Below are positions 49,375-60,004 of a DNA stretch of 64,000 nucleotides, in pieces. Both the position numbers and the translations under genes were made by a program. The notes under the pieces were generated by a model. It saw only the letters and a program-made list of their open reading frames with translations. It did no database searches and had not been told where the DNA came from. Source of the DNA: Streptomyces panaciradicis (GTDB taxonomy: Bacteria; Actinomycetota; Actinomycetes; Streptomycetales; Streptomycetaceae); contig NZ_JAMGBF010000010.1 in the NCBI RefSeq assembly GCF_023516615.1, positions 62,001-126,000 on the forward strand. The letters are read 5' to 3'. The first letter of the stretch is position 1. Each line of letters opens with the position of its first letter.

Positions 49375-49851
49375 ATGACGCAGACACCCGCCCCGCCCCC
49401 GGCCCCCGTCCACTGGAAGGTCGTCGTCGACGCCGGCGACCCGCACGCCCAGGCCGACTTCTGGGCCGCCGCGCTCGGTTACGAGGTCGAGGACAACAGC
49501 GTGCTCGTCCGCCGGCTGCTGGAGGCCGGGGCCCTGCCGGCCGAGGCGGCCGTCGACTCCCACGGACGCCCGGCCTTCCTGGATCTGATCGCCGTACGGC
49601 ACCCGGAGGACCCGTACGACGAGGGCACCGGCGTCGGGCGCGGCCGGCGGCTGCTGTTCCAGCGCGTGCCGGAGGCGAAGACCGTGAAGAACCGGCTGCA
49701 CCTCGATCTGCACCCCGGCGACGGGCGGCGCGAGGGCGAGGTCGAGCGGCTGGAGGCGCTGGGGGCGAGCGTGCTGCGTCGGGTGAAGGAGCCGGCCGGC
49801 GAGTGGGTGGTGATGGCGGACCCGGAGGGGAACGAGTTCTGCGTGTCCTAG
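49375..49851 (+). CDS. VOC (glyoxalase-like) protein
   Basis: A 158-residue protein of the vicinal-oxygen-chelate group. VHWKVVVDAGDPHAQADFWA begins the first repeat, and NRLHLDLHPGD and GEWVVMADPEGNEFCVS the second, with His and Glu positions that could bind metal. This form, with the ALGYEVE motif, is often called a glyoxalase-like or bleomycin-resistance-type protein in Streptomyces. Function not known. Confidence 0.85.
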   Translation: MTQTPAPPPAPVHWKVVVDAGDPHAQADFWAAALGYEVEDNSVLVRRLLEAGALPAEAAVDSHGRPAFLDLIAVRHPEDPYDEGTGVGRGRRLLFQRVPEAKTVKNRLHLDLHPGDGRREGEVERLEALGASVLRRVKEPAGEWVVMADPEGNEFCVS

Positions 49852-49884
49852 GCCGCAGCGGCGGTCCCGGCGGGCGGCCTGTGA

Positions 49885-50964
<1,080 letters not shown>

Positions 50965-50980
50965 CGGGCCGGCTCCGCGG

Positions 50981-52534
50981 TCACCGGGCCGAGTTGCGGG
51001 CGCGTTCCGCGAGTCGGCCCATCCGCGTGCGGGCCGAGTCCAGCCGCTCGGTCTCCTCGGCGGCCGGGCCGCCCTCCGCGACGAGTTCGCTCCACAGGCC
51101 GATCAGGTCGCGCCCCAGGGCGAGCCCCTGCTCCGGGTCGCGCACGGCGCGCCAGGCGGACGCCGCGCTCTGGATGTTCCCGTACGCCCCTTCCGCGTTC
51201 CCCAGTCGGCGGTGCAGACGGGCCAGATCGATCGAGAGCCGGTGGGCGCGGACCGGCTCACCGGCCAAGTAGGCGATGTACGCGGCCAGTTCGCGCAGCT
51301 TGAGCACCTCCGGGTGCTCCAGCCCGAGTACCGCCGACGCCTCTCCCACCACCCGCGTGGCCAACTGGTCCGCCTCCGCTATCCGTCCCGACCGCACGGC
51401 GTCGTTCACCTGGGCCATCGGCTCCAGGAGGAACCCGGGCGCGGTGGGCGGCTCGTCCCCGAGCACGGCTTCGGCCACGGCGTCGAAGCCTCGGGCGGGG
51501 GTGGGCGCGGACTTGGGGGCAGGCTCGGGGTCCAGACGCGGCAGGAGGGGGGTGCCGGACGAGCGGGACGTGCCGGCTGCGCGAGGGGTGCCGGAGGCGT
51601 CCGCGCCGGGCGGGGTCGTCGAGCCCGGTGTGGCGTCCTCGGGTGCGTCGGCGTCCGCCGGTGACGGCCAGGTGACCGTGTCCGCGCCCGGCGCGGGGCG
51701 CGGCGGGACCGCGTCCATCAGCGGGGGCGGGCCGAACACGCCCGTGGGCGGCGCGACCGTGCCGGGCGCCCGCTCGGGTACCGCGCGGATCGCGAACGTC
51801 GGTGCCGAACCGGCGGCGGACTCCGCGACGGCCCGCGCAGGGAAGGCGGGCGCGTGCTGCCCGAGCGGCTGCGGTGCGGACACCGCCCGCAGCGAGAAGG
51901 TGGGCACGTTCTCCCGCGCCGGTTCCGCCTGCTGCCGCAGAGGGCCGGCGGGGCTGTCCTGCCCACTCCTCGGAGCCTGCGTCGGCGATACGGGCGTGGG
52001 GTCGGGGGTGCTCGTCGGCCGACTGGCGGAAGCTGCGGGAGCCGGAGTCGTGGGCTGGACGGCGGAAGCGGCGGAAGCGGCGGGAGCCGGAGTCATGGGC
52101 TGGACGGCAGGAGCGTCCGGAGCCGGAGTCGCCGGTCGCGACGGCGATGCTGGCGCCGGGGTCGGAGTCGCCGGTCGCGACGACGGTGCCGGCGCCGGAG
52201 GCGGAGTCGCCCGTCGCGGTGCCGGGGTCGGGGAGCCGGTGAGGTGGCTGGAGCCGTCGGGGGCGACCTGGAGGGGGACGACGAAGCCGAGGCGTTCGTC
52301 GTGGATCGTGGCCCGGGCCGGGTGGCCGGTGGCGAGGGCGATGCGGCGCAGATGGCCGAGGACGGCCTGCTGGACGTCCTCGCCGTCGGCCACCGAGAGC
52401 GGCACCCCGCCGATCGTCGCGACCGCCGCGCCCGTCGGGTCGGCGGGGATGTGCACGTCGATCGGCGCGGCCGCCAGGGCCGAGGGCGCCGTGCCCTGCT
52501 GTTCCCGCTGGGTGTCGCCGCTGGGTCGAGACAT
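50981..52534 (-). CDS. TPR-containing protein with long Pro/Ala-rich middle
   Basis: A 517-residue protein. The N-terminal 85 residues form a small domain (IDVHIPADPTGAAVATIGGV, LRRIALATGHPARATIHDER) that I associate with a Streptomyces family near secretion or regulatory genes. Residues about 90-340 are Pro/Ala/Thr-rich and disordered with several repeats (TPAPAAS). The C-terminal 150 residues read as TPR helices (ATRVVGEASAVLGLEHPEVL; LHRRLGNAEGAYGNIQSAAS). The ATG at 52534 has GAGGG 6 bases upstream. Function unknown. Confidence 0.75.
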   Translation of the reverse strand: MSRPSGDTQREQQGTAPSALAAAPIDVHIPADPTGAAVATIGGVPLSVADGEDVQQAVLGHLRRIALATGHPARATIHDERLGFVVPLQVAPDGSSHLTGSPTPAPRRATPPPAPAPSSRPATPTPAPASPSRPATPAPDAPAVQPMTPAPAASAASAVQPTTPAPAASASRPTSTPDPTPVSPTQAPRSGQDSPAGPLRQQAEPARENVPTFSLRAVSAPQPLGQHAPAFPARAVAESAAGSAPTFAIRAVPERAPGTVAPPTGVFGPPPLMDAVPPRPAPGADTVTWPSPADADAPEDATPGSTTPPGADASGTPRAAGTSRSSGTPLLPRLDPEPAPKSAPTPARGFDAVAEAVLGDEPPTAPGFLLEPMAQVNDAVRSGRIAEADQLATRVVGEASAVLGLEHPEVLKLRELAAYIAYLAGEPVRAHRLSIDLARLHRRLGNAEGAYGNIQSAASAWRAVRDPEQGLALGRDLIGLWSELVAEGGPAAEETERLDSARTRMGRLAERARNSAR

Positions 52535-52772
52535 CTGTGCCCTCACTCGAACGTGCCGGCGAACCGGCGGTCAGCGCGTCACGATCGGGTCGACACGCTC
52601 AAGGTGGAGTCTCTCCGCCCACCCACGGTTCTCATGTCACCACGACGTCACAGCATCGTTCCAGTGATCCGGCCCAGCTCCCTGCCTCATCTTGATGCAT
52701 GTGCATATAATGCAGGTGCTTTCAATTTGCCCGTACCCGTCGTCCGTATCGCATCGAACTCCTGGGGGATCC

Positions 52773-53360
52773 ATGACCGGCCGCCGCTTCCTCTTCGTCC
52801 TGGGCAGCAGCCGGGCCGACGGCAACACCGAACTGCTCGCCCGCAAGGCCGCCGAACAACTGCCCGCGGACGTCGAGCGGCGGTGGATCAGCCTCGCCGA
52901 ACACCCGCTGCCCGACTTCGTGGACCAGCGCCGCGACAGCGACCATGTGCGGCCGCCGGCGGGCAGCACCCCGGCACTCCTCCTGGACGCCACGCTGGCG
53001 GCCACCGACCTCGTGATCGTCTCGCCGCTGTACTGGTACTCGGTGTCCGGCCACACCAAGCGCTACCTGGACCACTGGTCCGGCTGGCTGCGCACCCCCG
53101 GCATCGACTTCAAGGCCGCCATGGCGGGCCGCACCCTCTGGGGCGTCACCGCCCTCGCGCACGAGGAGACCGAGGTCGCCGCCCCGCTGATCGGCACCCT
53201 CAGCAACTCGGCCGCCTACATGGGGATGCGCTTCGGCGGGGTCCTGCTCGGCAACGGCAGCGCGCGCGGCGACGTGCTGAACGACACGGATGCCCTCGCC
53301 CGGGCCAAGACCTTCTTCGCCCAGGAGGCCCCGCTCGCCCGCTTCCCCTACGAGGGCTGA
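52773..53360 (+). CDS. NAD(P)H-dependent FMN reductase, flavodoxin fold
   Basis: A 195-residue flavodoxin-like reductase. FLFVLGSSRADGNTELLARK is the phosphate-binding loop and LVIVSPLYWYSVSGHTKRYL the typical second FMN loop. LPDFVDQRRDSDHV lies near the active site. It may be a quinone or azo reductase. The start is supported by the family; an ATG further upstream (52692) adds an unlikely peptide. GGGGGA lies about 4 bases upstream. Confidence 0.9.
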   Translation: MTGRRFLFVLGSSRADGNTELLARKAAEQLPADVERRWISLAEHPLPDFVDQRRDSDHVRPPAGSTPALLLDATLAATDLVIVSPLYWYSVSGHTKRYLDHWSGWLRTPGIDFKAAMAGRTLWGVTALAHEETEVAAPLIGTLSNSAAYMGMRFGGVLLGNGSARGDVLNDTDALARAKTFFAQEAPLARFPYEG

Positions 53361-53372
53361 CGGCCCGGGCGG

Positions 53373-54278
53373 CTAGGCCGTGATGTCCTTCGCCGTGAAC
53401 CGGGCCCAGGCCGCCGACCCGAACACGGCCGCGTACAGGGCCTGCAGGCCGAGGTTCTTCGTCAGGTCGTCCCAGTAGACCGGGTCGCGCATCAGGTCGG
53501 CGAAGGACAGCCAGTAGTGGGAGAAGAAGTACGGCTGGAGGGCGTGGAGCTGGGGGATCTGGTCGAGGATCTGGACGGTGATCAGCAGGCCCACGGTGGT
53601 CGCCATCGCCGCGATGCCGCTGTTCGTGAGCGTGGAGACGAACAGGCCCAGGGCCGCGACGCCCATGAGGGACGCGGCGACGACGAGGGCGATCAGCAGG
53701 GCCCGTCCCAGGCCGTCGGCGAAGCTGATCCGGGTGCCGGAGATCGTCGTCAGATCACCCAGCGGGAAGAGGATGGCGCCGACCGTCAGGGCCGAGACGG
53801 CGACCACGAGGGTGGCCACGAGGCAGAACACCATGACCGTCGCGTACTTGGTCAGCAGCAGCCGGGTGCGGCCGGCCGGGGCCACCAGGAGGTAGCGCAG
53901 GGTTCCGGCGTTCGCCTCGCCGGCGATGGCGTCGCCCGCGACCACGCCGATGGACATCGGCAGGAAGAACGGGAGCGTCGCGGCCAGCGCGGTGAACACC
54001 AGGAACAGGCCGTTGTTGGTGATCTGCGAGATGAAGGCCGGGCCGCCGCCCTCACCGGGGCCGGCCGAGGAGCCGTCACCGGTCTCGATCTTCACCGCGA
54101 TGCCGACGAGGATCGGTACGGCCGCGAGGACGGCGAGCAGGGCGAGGGTGCGCCAGCGGCGGAAGGTGGTGAGCAGTTCGCTGCGCAGCAGCCCGAAGGT
54201 CCACAGCGGGCTCACCCCGCGGACCGCCTCGGCCCGCGGCACGGTCTCCTCCGGTGAGGCGGCTTCAGCCCGCGACAT
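53373..54278 (-). CDS. ABC-2 type transporter permease
   Basis: A 301-residue, roughly six-helix permease. RWRTLALLAVLAAVPILVGI starts the first helix, and EANAGTLRYLLVAPAGRTRL is the ABC-2 coupling-helix motif. It overlaps the upstream ATPase gene by 14 bases. Together they should form a simple exporter; substrate unknown. Confidence 0.92.
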   Translation of the reverse strand: MSRAEAASPEETVPRAEAVRGVSPLWTFGLLRSELLTTFRRWRTLALLAVLAAVPILVGIAVKIETGDGSSAGPGEGGGPAFISQITNNGLFLVFTALAATLPFFLPMSIGVVAGDAIAGEANAGTLRYLLVAPAGRTRLLLTKYATVMVFCLVATLVVAVSALTVGAILFPLGDLTTISGTRISFADGLGRALLIALVVAASLMGVAALGLFVSTLTNSGIAAMATTVGLLITVQILDQIPQLHALQPYFFSHYWLSFADLMRDPVYWDDLTKNLGLQALYAAVFGSAAWARFTAKDITA

Positions 54279-55239
54279 CGAACCCCTCCCCCGTCAGCGC
54301 CACGAACGCGTCCTCCAGGGAGGCCCGTTCGACTCCGAAGCCGCGGACGCGGACGCCCGCCTTCACCAACGCGGCGTTCACCTCGGCGAGGTCCATGTCC
54401 GGCGGCTCGGCCGTCACCCGGTCCTCGGCCGTGACGACGTCACCGGCCCCCTGCTCCTTCAGCACCCGCGCCGCCTCCCCGGTGTCCGGTGTGGTGACGA
54501 CCAGCCGGCCGCGCGCGCCCGCCGCCAGGTCGGCCACCGCGCCCTGGGTGATCAGCCGGCCCCGCGCCATCACGGCCGCGTGGGTGCACACCTGCTCGAT
54601 CTCGTCCAGCAAGTGGGAGGAGAGGAAGACGGTGGTGCCGTCCGACGCCAACTCCCGGATCAGGGAGCGGATTTCCCGCATTCCCTGGGGGTCGAGGCCG
54701 TTGGTGGGCTCGTCCAGGACGAGCAGTCTACGCGGTTGCAGCAGGGCCGCGGCGAGGCCCAGCCGCTGCTTCATGCCCAGCGAGTACGCCCTGGCCTTCT
54801 TGCCGGCCGCCGCCGTCAGCCCGACCCGGTCCAGTGCCGCCGCGACGCGGGTCCGCCGGGTGCGCGGGTCGGCGGTCGGGTCGGCGGCGTCGTAGCGCAG
54901 GAGGTTGTCGCGGCCGGAGAGGAAGCCGTACAGGGCGGGGCCCTCGATGAGCGCTCCGACCTGCGGGAGCACGGTGCGTGCGGCTCTGGGCATGGGGCGT
55001 CCGAGGACGCGTGCCGAGCCCGACGTCGGCTCGATCAGGCCCATCAGCATGCGGATGGTGGTGGTCTTGCCCGAGCCGTTCGGACCGAGGAAGCCGAAGA
55101 CGCTGCCCGCCGGGACGGTCAGGTCGAGGCCGTCCACGGCGAGTTGTCCGCCGCGGTAGCGCTTGGTGAGCGCCTGGGTGGCGATGACGCTGTCACCCGG
55201 CGCGTCCCGCTTCGGCTCCGGGGCGGACGGTTCGTCCAT
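54265..55239 (-). CDS. ABC transporter ATP-binding protein
   Basis: A 324-residue ATPase. Walker A is FLGPNGSGKTTTIRMLMGLI, the signature is YSLGMKQRLGLAAALLQ, Walker B is RLLVLDEPTNGLDPQGM, and the switch His follows in VFLSSHLLDEIEQV. The C-terminal 90 residues (AAVMARGRLITQGAVADLAA and on) are the domain typical of drug or lipid exporters. It lies 64 bases after the LolA-like gene and is probably cotranscribed with it. Confidence 0.94.
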   Translation of the reverse strand: MDEPSAPEPKRDAPGDSVIATQALTKRYRGGQLAVDGLDLTVPAGSVFGFLGPNGSGKTTTIRMLMGLIEPTSGSARVLGRPMPRAARTVLPQVGALIEGPALYGFLSGRDNLLRYDAADPTADPRTRRTRVAAALDRVGLTAAAGKKARAYSLGMKQRLGLAAALLQPRRLLVLDEPTNGLDPQGMREIRSLIRELASDGTTVFLSSHLLDEIEQVCTHAAVMARGRLITQGAVADLAAGARGRLVVTTPDTGEAARVLKEQGAGDVVTAEDRVTAEPPDMDLAEVNAALVKAGVRVRGFGVERASLEDAFVALTGEGFDVAG

Positions 55240-55303
55240 CGGCTCCCTCGATTCGTGCTCGTGGACCGGCTCTTGTCGTGCCCGTGGACCGGTCTCTCCC
55301 CGA

Positions 55304-56557
55304 TCAGCCCGCGTTCGCCGCCTTCACCAGCACGTCCTTGTCGACGGCGCCGACGTAGACCTTGCCGTCGTCGGTGATGAGGGCGTTGATCAGGCGCGTC
55401 TTGAAGACCGTGCCCGAGCCGAACTTGCCGGTGACCTTGTCGCCGAGCGAGTCGAGGAACCCGCCGAACTGGCCGCCGGCCTCGGAGCCGGACGGCACGC
55501 CCTTGCCACCGGTGTCGAAGGTGGCGATGGAGTCCCAGCCCTCGCCGATGACGTTCATCCCGCCGGGACCCTTGCCGAGGTCCTTGCCGAGGTCCTTGCC
55601 GGGCATGCCCTTGCCGAGGTCCTTGCCGGGCGCGCCGTGCCGGCCGTCGCCCTTCAGGGAGCCGTTCTCGTGGCCCTTGTCCTCGGTGACCTTCGCGCCC
55701 TTGGGCGTCTTGAAGTCGAAGGTCGAGGCGGCGGGCCGGGCGAAGCTGATCTGGGTGAAGCCGGCGTCGATCACGGCCGCGCCGCCGCTCGCCGGGGTCA
55801 GCGTGAACTTCAGCGGCAGACCGGTCTTCGCGTCGACGGCGACGGTGATCTGACCGACCGTCGAACCGGTGTCCTTGGGCTTGATGACCAGCCGGTACGC
55901 GTCCCGGCCCGCGACCTGCGCGGTGCCCTGGACGCTGACGGACGTGGTGCCGTCGACCGCCTTCAGGGCCTCCTTGGCCAGCTGGTCCGGGGTCGCGGGG
56001 GCCTGCTCCTGCTTCTTCCGCGCGTCGGCGCTGTCGTGCCCGGCCGAGTGGTAGACCGAGTTCGACCGGCTGTCGTAGCCCCAGACGTCCTTGCCGTTGT
56101 GGATGAGGCTGTATTCGGCCGCGTTCTCCAGCAGGGACAGCTTCTGCCGGTCCGGGCCGTCGGCCGCGACGCGCACGGTGTGCGTGCCGGTGGCCAGTTC
56201 GGTGAGCTTGGCGGAGGGGTCGGCGGACGAGCCGTCACCGGATCCGCGGGTCGCACCGGAGGTCAGGCTGGACTCCAGCCCGCCGAGGTCGGGCAGGCCG
56301 AGGTCGGTGCTGATCTTCACCGTGCCGGACATCTGCTGCACGTCCGACTTGGCGATCTTCTCGATGAGTTGCTGTGCGCTGATCTTCGGCAGGTTCGGGT
56401 CGCCCGAGTCGGCGAGCGCGGGGACGAGCCCGATGGTCGCCGCGGCCACCCCCACCACCGCGACCGGGACGACGTACCGAGCGGCCTTGCGCCGCCCGGC
56501 GCGCAGGTCGTCGGTCTCGCCGGCGCTCGTGCTGTCGTCGGATTCGTACGGTGCCAT
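55304..56557 (-). CDS. LolA-like secreted or membrane-anchored lipoprotein-carrier-type protein
   Basis: A 417-residue protein. One membrane segment at about residues 28-48 (VVPVAVVGVAAATIGLVPAL) exposes a large outer domain with QQMSGTVKISTDLGLPDLGG and YSLIHNGKDVWGYDSRSNSV, which read as the LolA/RseB open beta barrel. A Gly/Lys repeat (PGKDLGKGMPGKDLGKDL) interrupts the domain near residue 310. GGAGGT lies about 9 bases before the ATG. Actinobacteria lack an outer membrane of the usual kind, so it may bind a lipid or lipopeptide for the adjacent ABC exporter, or sense envelope stress. Confidence 0.82.
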   Translation of the reverse strand: MAPYESDDSTSAGETDDLRAGRRKAARYVVPVAVVGVAAATIGLVPALADSGDPNLPKISAQQLIEKIAKSDVQQMSGTVKISTDLGLPDLGGLESSLTSGATRGSGDGSSADPSAKLTELATGTHTVRVAADGPDRQKLSLLENAAEYSLIHNGKDVWGYDSRSNSVYHSAGHDSADARKKQEQAPATPDQLAKEALKAVDGTTSVSVQGTAQVAGRDAYRLVIKPKDTGSTVGQITVAVDAKTGLPLKFTLTPASGGAAVIDAGFTQISFARPAASTFDFKTPKGAKVTEDKGHENGSLKGDGRHGAPGKDLGKGMPGKDLGKDLGKGPGGMNVIGEGWDSIATFDTGGKGVPSGSEAGGQFGGFLDSLGDKVTGKFGSGTVFKTRLINALITDDGKVYVGAVDKDVLVKAANAG

Positions 56558-56862
56558 CTGTGCGCTACCTCCGTCGTCGGCGGCGGCTTCCAACTCCCGT
56601 GCATCCACCCCGTAGCCGCCATTCTCACCCGAATCGGTGAGGAGTGGTGTTTTCCGTGGTCTCCAGTTGACCAAATCGGCCAGGAGGAAGCGTCAGACCG
56701 CGGAGGCAACTGTGTGTACTCCTGGGGTATGACACGAGCGGGCGGCGCCTCCCCCGACCCGTAGGGGTCGTGGCGCGGGAGGCACCGCCCGGACCCGGCC
56801 GAGGCCGGCCCGCGGGTCAGCCCTGCGGGAACGCGCGGGTCAGCCCTGCGGAGCCCCTCGTG

Positions 56863-57816
56863 TCAGTCCTGCAGGAAGACGTAGTCCGCCCGGTAGGGCA
56901 CGCCCACGACGCTGCCCGGCTCACAGGCACCGGTCGGGGCGACTCCGCCGACGGTGTTGAGCCGCAGGATCTCCGTGGTGCCGGCGAGCAGGCCGTGGTG
57001 CCTGCCGGACGAGGTGGCCCTCAGGTCGAGTTCGGGGATGTTGCCGTCCCCGTTCGGGGTCCTGGACAGCACGGCCCCGGTGACCGCGCTGCCGTCCGGC
57101 GCGACCCACTGCGGCGTACCGGAGCCGGGCGCCACGAAGGTGTGGTGGATGCCGCCTTCGAGCAGGGCGTCGACGTCGCGCTGGGCGTAGGCGTAGCCGC
57201 CGGCGTCGGTGGCCTTGCACTCGTAGATCTGCCGGCCTCTGACCACCGAGGCACGGAAGTTGTCGAGGGCGTCCCGGAAGTCGAAGGCGGCGACGGTGAC
57301 TTTGTGGAGGCTGCCGCGGACGGCTCCCCCGGGGAACTCGGCGGTGTGCAGGTTGGCGTAGAACGACCCGGGGTCGTTCCGCAGCGCGTCGAGCAGCGCC
57401 GGGTCCTGGACCTCGACCGTGCCGGTGACGCTGTGCCGCCTGCTGTTCTTCAGCAGCCCGCTGAAGTCGATCCGCACGTCGCCGTTGGTGCCCTTGGCGC
57501 CCTGGTGGAGGTGGAGCCTGGTCGGCCTGCCGGTGCCGCGCCAGGTGACGGCGACGGACACCCGGTCGCCGTCGATCTTGATGAACTCGAGGGCGGCGCC
57601 GTCCTTGTCCCCCGCCGCCGGGCCGCCCGGCACGGGCACCTCGTTGGCGCCGCGCAGACTGGTGGCGAGGAGGGTCACCCCCGTACCGGCGCCCTCGTCG
57701 CCTCCGGCGGCGGAGGCGGGAGTCGCCGTGGCGGCGACGCCGCCGAGGGCGGCCACCGTGACAGCGGTCGTGATCAGGCTCTTGCAGCGCTTCGATAACG
57801 TCGCGTGAACGCCCAT
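56863..57816 (-). CDS. Secreted CHRD plus DUF3455 protein
   Basis: A 317-residue protein. A signal peptide (ITTAVTVAALGGVAATATPA, cleavage near residue 35) precedes a CHRD domain (LHLHQGAKGTNGDVRIDFSG; ANLHTAEFPGGAVRGSLHKV), then a DUF3455 domain (IYECKATDAGGYAYAQRDVD; GIHHTFVAPGSGTPQWVAPD) with one Cys pair probably disulfide-linked. The two families usually occur in separate proteins; here they are joined. ATG at 57816. Function unknown; cell-surface or extracellular. Confidence 0.85.
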   Translation of the reverse strand: MGVHATLSKRCKSLITTAVTVAALGGVAATATPASAAGGDEGAGTGVTLLATSLRGANEVPVPGGPAAGDKDGAALEFIKIDGDRVSVAVTWRGTGRPTRLHLHQGAKGTNGDVRIDFSGLLKNSRRHSVTGTVEVQDPALLDALRNDPGSFYANLHTAEFPGGAVRGSLHKVTVAAFDFRDALDNFRASVVRGRQIYECKATDAGGYAYAQRDVDALLEGGIHHTFVAPGSGTPQWVAPDGSAVTGAVLSRTPNGDGNIPELDLRATSSGRHHGLLAGTTEILRLNTVGGVAPTGACEPGSVVGVPYRADYVFLQD

Positions 57817-57973
57817 GATTCCGTTTTCTCCCCGCAGACCGGCCGGCACCGCCTGCGCCGGCCTTCTGCGTATGCGTACGGCGGGACCGGAGGCAGGGCT
57901 CAGCCCACCCATGTGACGTACGCCACATAGGCATGGTCCTGCCGGCGGGACCGCCAGAGGAAGGGGGGCGAAA

Positions 57974-58984
57974 TCAGCCCGCCCGGTGGACGACGGCGTC
58001 GCACATCTCCATGAGCGCCACCTTGGCGTCGCACTCCTTCAGCGGAGCCAGCGCCGCCCGGGCGTCCTGCGCGTACCGCACGGTGTCCCGGCGCGCCTGC
58101 TCCAGCGCGGGGTGCGCCCGCAGCCCGGCCAGCGCCTCCGCGTGCCGCGCGTCGTCGCTCAGGTCGGAGTCCAGCAGCTCGCACAGCGCGACGTCCTCGG
58201 CCAGCCCGAGCCGCTGCGCCCGCTCCCGCAGCCGCAGCACGGGCAGCGTCGGGATGCCCTCCCGCAGGTCCGTGCCGGGGGTCTTGCCCGACTCGTGCGA
58301 GTCGGAGGCGATGTCCAGGACGTCGTCGGCGAGCTGGAAGGCGACGCCCAGCCGCTCTCCGTACTGGGTCAGCACGTCCACGACCGTCTCGTCGGCGCCC
58401 GACATCATCGCGCCGAACCGGCAGGACACGGCCACCAGCGACCCCGTCTTGCCGCTGAGCACGTCCAGGTAGTGCTCGACCGGGTCCCGGCCGTCCTGCG
58501 GCCCCGCCGTCTCCAGGATCTGCCCGGTGACCAGCCGCTCGAACGCCTCGGCCTGCACCCGTACGGCCTCCGGGCCGAGGTCGGCCAGGATGTGGGAGGC
58601 GCGCGCGAACAGGAAGTCGCCGGTCAGGACCGCCACCGAGTTGCCCCAGCGGGTGTTCGCGCTGTCGACCCCGCGGCGCACCGCGGCCTCGTCCATGACG
58701 TCGTCGTGGTACAGCGTCGCGAGGTGGGTCAGCTCCACCACCACGGCCGACGGCACCACACCGGGCGCGTACGGGTCGCCGAACTGGGCGGCGAGCATCA
58801 CCAGCAGGGGGCGGAAGCGCTTTCCACCGGCGCGCACCAGGTGCTGGGCGGCCTCCGTGATGAAGGGGACCTCACTCTTGGTGGCTTCGAGCAGGCCCTC
58901 CTCGACGGCCACCAATCCGGCCTGGACATCGGCTTCCAGAGCCTGGTCCCGCACGCTCAGCCCGAACGGCCCGACGACGGTCAC
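57974..58984 (-). CDS. Polyprenyl diphosphate synthase (trans type)
   Basis: A 336-residue isoprenoid chain-elongating enzyme. The two Asp-rich motifs are LYHDDVMDEA (about residue 92) and QLADDVLDIA (about 217), and KRFRPLLVMLAAQFGD carries the IPP-binding Arg. Residues before the first motif (LTHLATLYHDD, small side chains) suggest a long product such as the side chain of menaquinone. The start at 58984 gives full length. It is divergent from the riboswitch-controlled gene at 60005. Confidence 0.93.
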   Translation of the reverse strand: MTVVGPFGLSVRDQALEADVQAGLVAVEEGLLEATKSEVPFITEAAQHLVRAGGKRFRPLLVMLAAQFGDPYAPGVVPSAVVVELTHLATLYHDDVMDEAAVRRGVDSANTRWGNSVAVLTGDFLFARASHILADLGPEAVRVQAEAFERLVTGQILETAGPQDGRDPVEHYLDVLSGKTGSLVAVSCRFGAMMSGADETVVDVLTQYGERLGVAFQLADDVLDIASDSHESGKTPGTDLREGIPTLPVLRLRERAQRLGLAEDVALCELLDSDLSDDARHAEALAGLRAHPALEQARRDTVRYAQDARAALAPLKECDAKVALMEMCDAVVHRAG

Positions 58985-59789
58985 GAGGGGTCTCCTGTCT
59001 GCTGGTGTCTACTGGCTGGTTACGCGGTTTGTCGATAGGTCGCTGCCCTCACTCAAGTCAGCGTATCCGGTCGCCTTTCGATCACCCATGCCGCCCGCCC
59101 GTCCAGGAGGGGCGGTATGGGATCACGCCCGTAATGTTTGTGATCACCTGATAACAGCGTGTATTTAACGACTCGCTCCGACCACCGGACTCCTCCGTCC
59201 GCCGCACCCCGCCACCCGGTCCGTCCCGCCGACGGGAAGCCGCGTCGCACACCCCGCACAGGAGTCGGCTTCCCGCCCGGAAGCAGCCCACCCCTGGAGA
59301 CGGCCACATCGCCCCCGCGCGCATGCGCACCCCGCCGGACGGCCCTCGCACCCGCGCCCCCGGAGCGCCCGACCGCCCCCCTCGCGTCCTCGAGCCCTCG
59401 AGCGCGACTGCCGCACCCGTGCGCGCTCCGGGTCACCGCCCCGAAGAGTCCTTTTCCTCCTCCAATGAGACGGTCTGGGGCGGCGGGCGACTGAGCGCGC
59501 TCGCATCGCACTTGAGGGAAGCGACCCCCACGAGCATTCGGTTGACTATGAGTTGGGGCCATTGCCCGATTTGGCATGCTTGTGAACGCCCGTGACTTGG
59601 CTCACGCGAGACCAAGATCTACATTCCGGGCGATTCCGGCCGATCCGCCTTTCCCGAAGCGCCAGTTGAGGCTTGGCGACCGCAAAGGATCAAGCACCCC
59701 AAACGCCCCACACCGAGGTCAAGCGGCCCGAGGTGTGACTCCGCCACTTGTTCCGGACATGTGCTCTCGCATACGTTCCCGCCTTGCCG
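58985..59789. other. Long intergenic region, divergent promoters
   Basis: About 800 bases with no convincing gene; short reading frames near 59159-59494 have no ribosome site and unlikely composition. GATCAC (59121-59126) and GTGATC (59140-59145) form an inverted repeat upstream of the polyprenyl synthase. The transglycosylase promoter should lie near 59540-59790, just before the riboswitch. Confidence 0.5.
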
Positions 59790-59990
59790 GGCGGACGCCT
59801 AATCCTGCCGCCGCCCGTTCTCCACCCATCGACCAACTCACACGCACGGCAGGAGCGGGGGAACCAGGTAAGCCGCCGGAGGGGCGTCCCACGACGCCCC
59901 GGACCGGCTCGGGGTGAAGTCGTGTCGCCGTACGGCGGCACGGCCGGGCAGCTCCCGCCCGAACCCGACAGCTCACCTCGCAGGCGACGG
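59790..59990 (+). promoter_or_regulatory. c-di-AMP riboswitch (ydaO/yuaA class)
   Basis: The hallmarks of the class are in order: GACGCCTAATCCTGCC, AGGAGCGGGGGAACCAGGTA, CTCGGGGTGAAGTCG, then CCCGCCCGAACCCGACAGCT and CACCTCGCAGGCG. CGCCT (59796-59800) pairs with AGGCG (59982-59986) to close the outer stem. It sits directly before a secreted transglycosylase gene, as in the known Streptomyces cases upstream of rpf-type genes, where c-di-AMP lowers expression. Confidence 0.93.
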
Positions 59991-60004
59991 AGAGGAAAAC
60001 CGCC

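Noticed and set aside
59159..59494. A 111-codon frame upstream of the riboswitch
   Set aside because: It is Pro/Arg-rich without a ribosome site or recognisable features, typical of noncoding high-G+C DNA.
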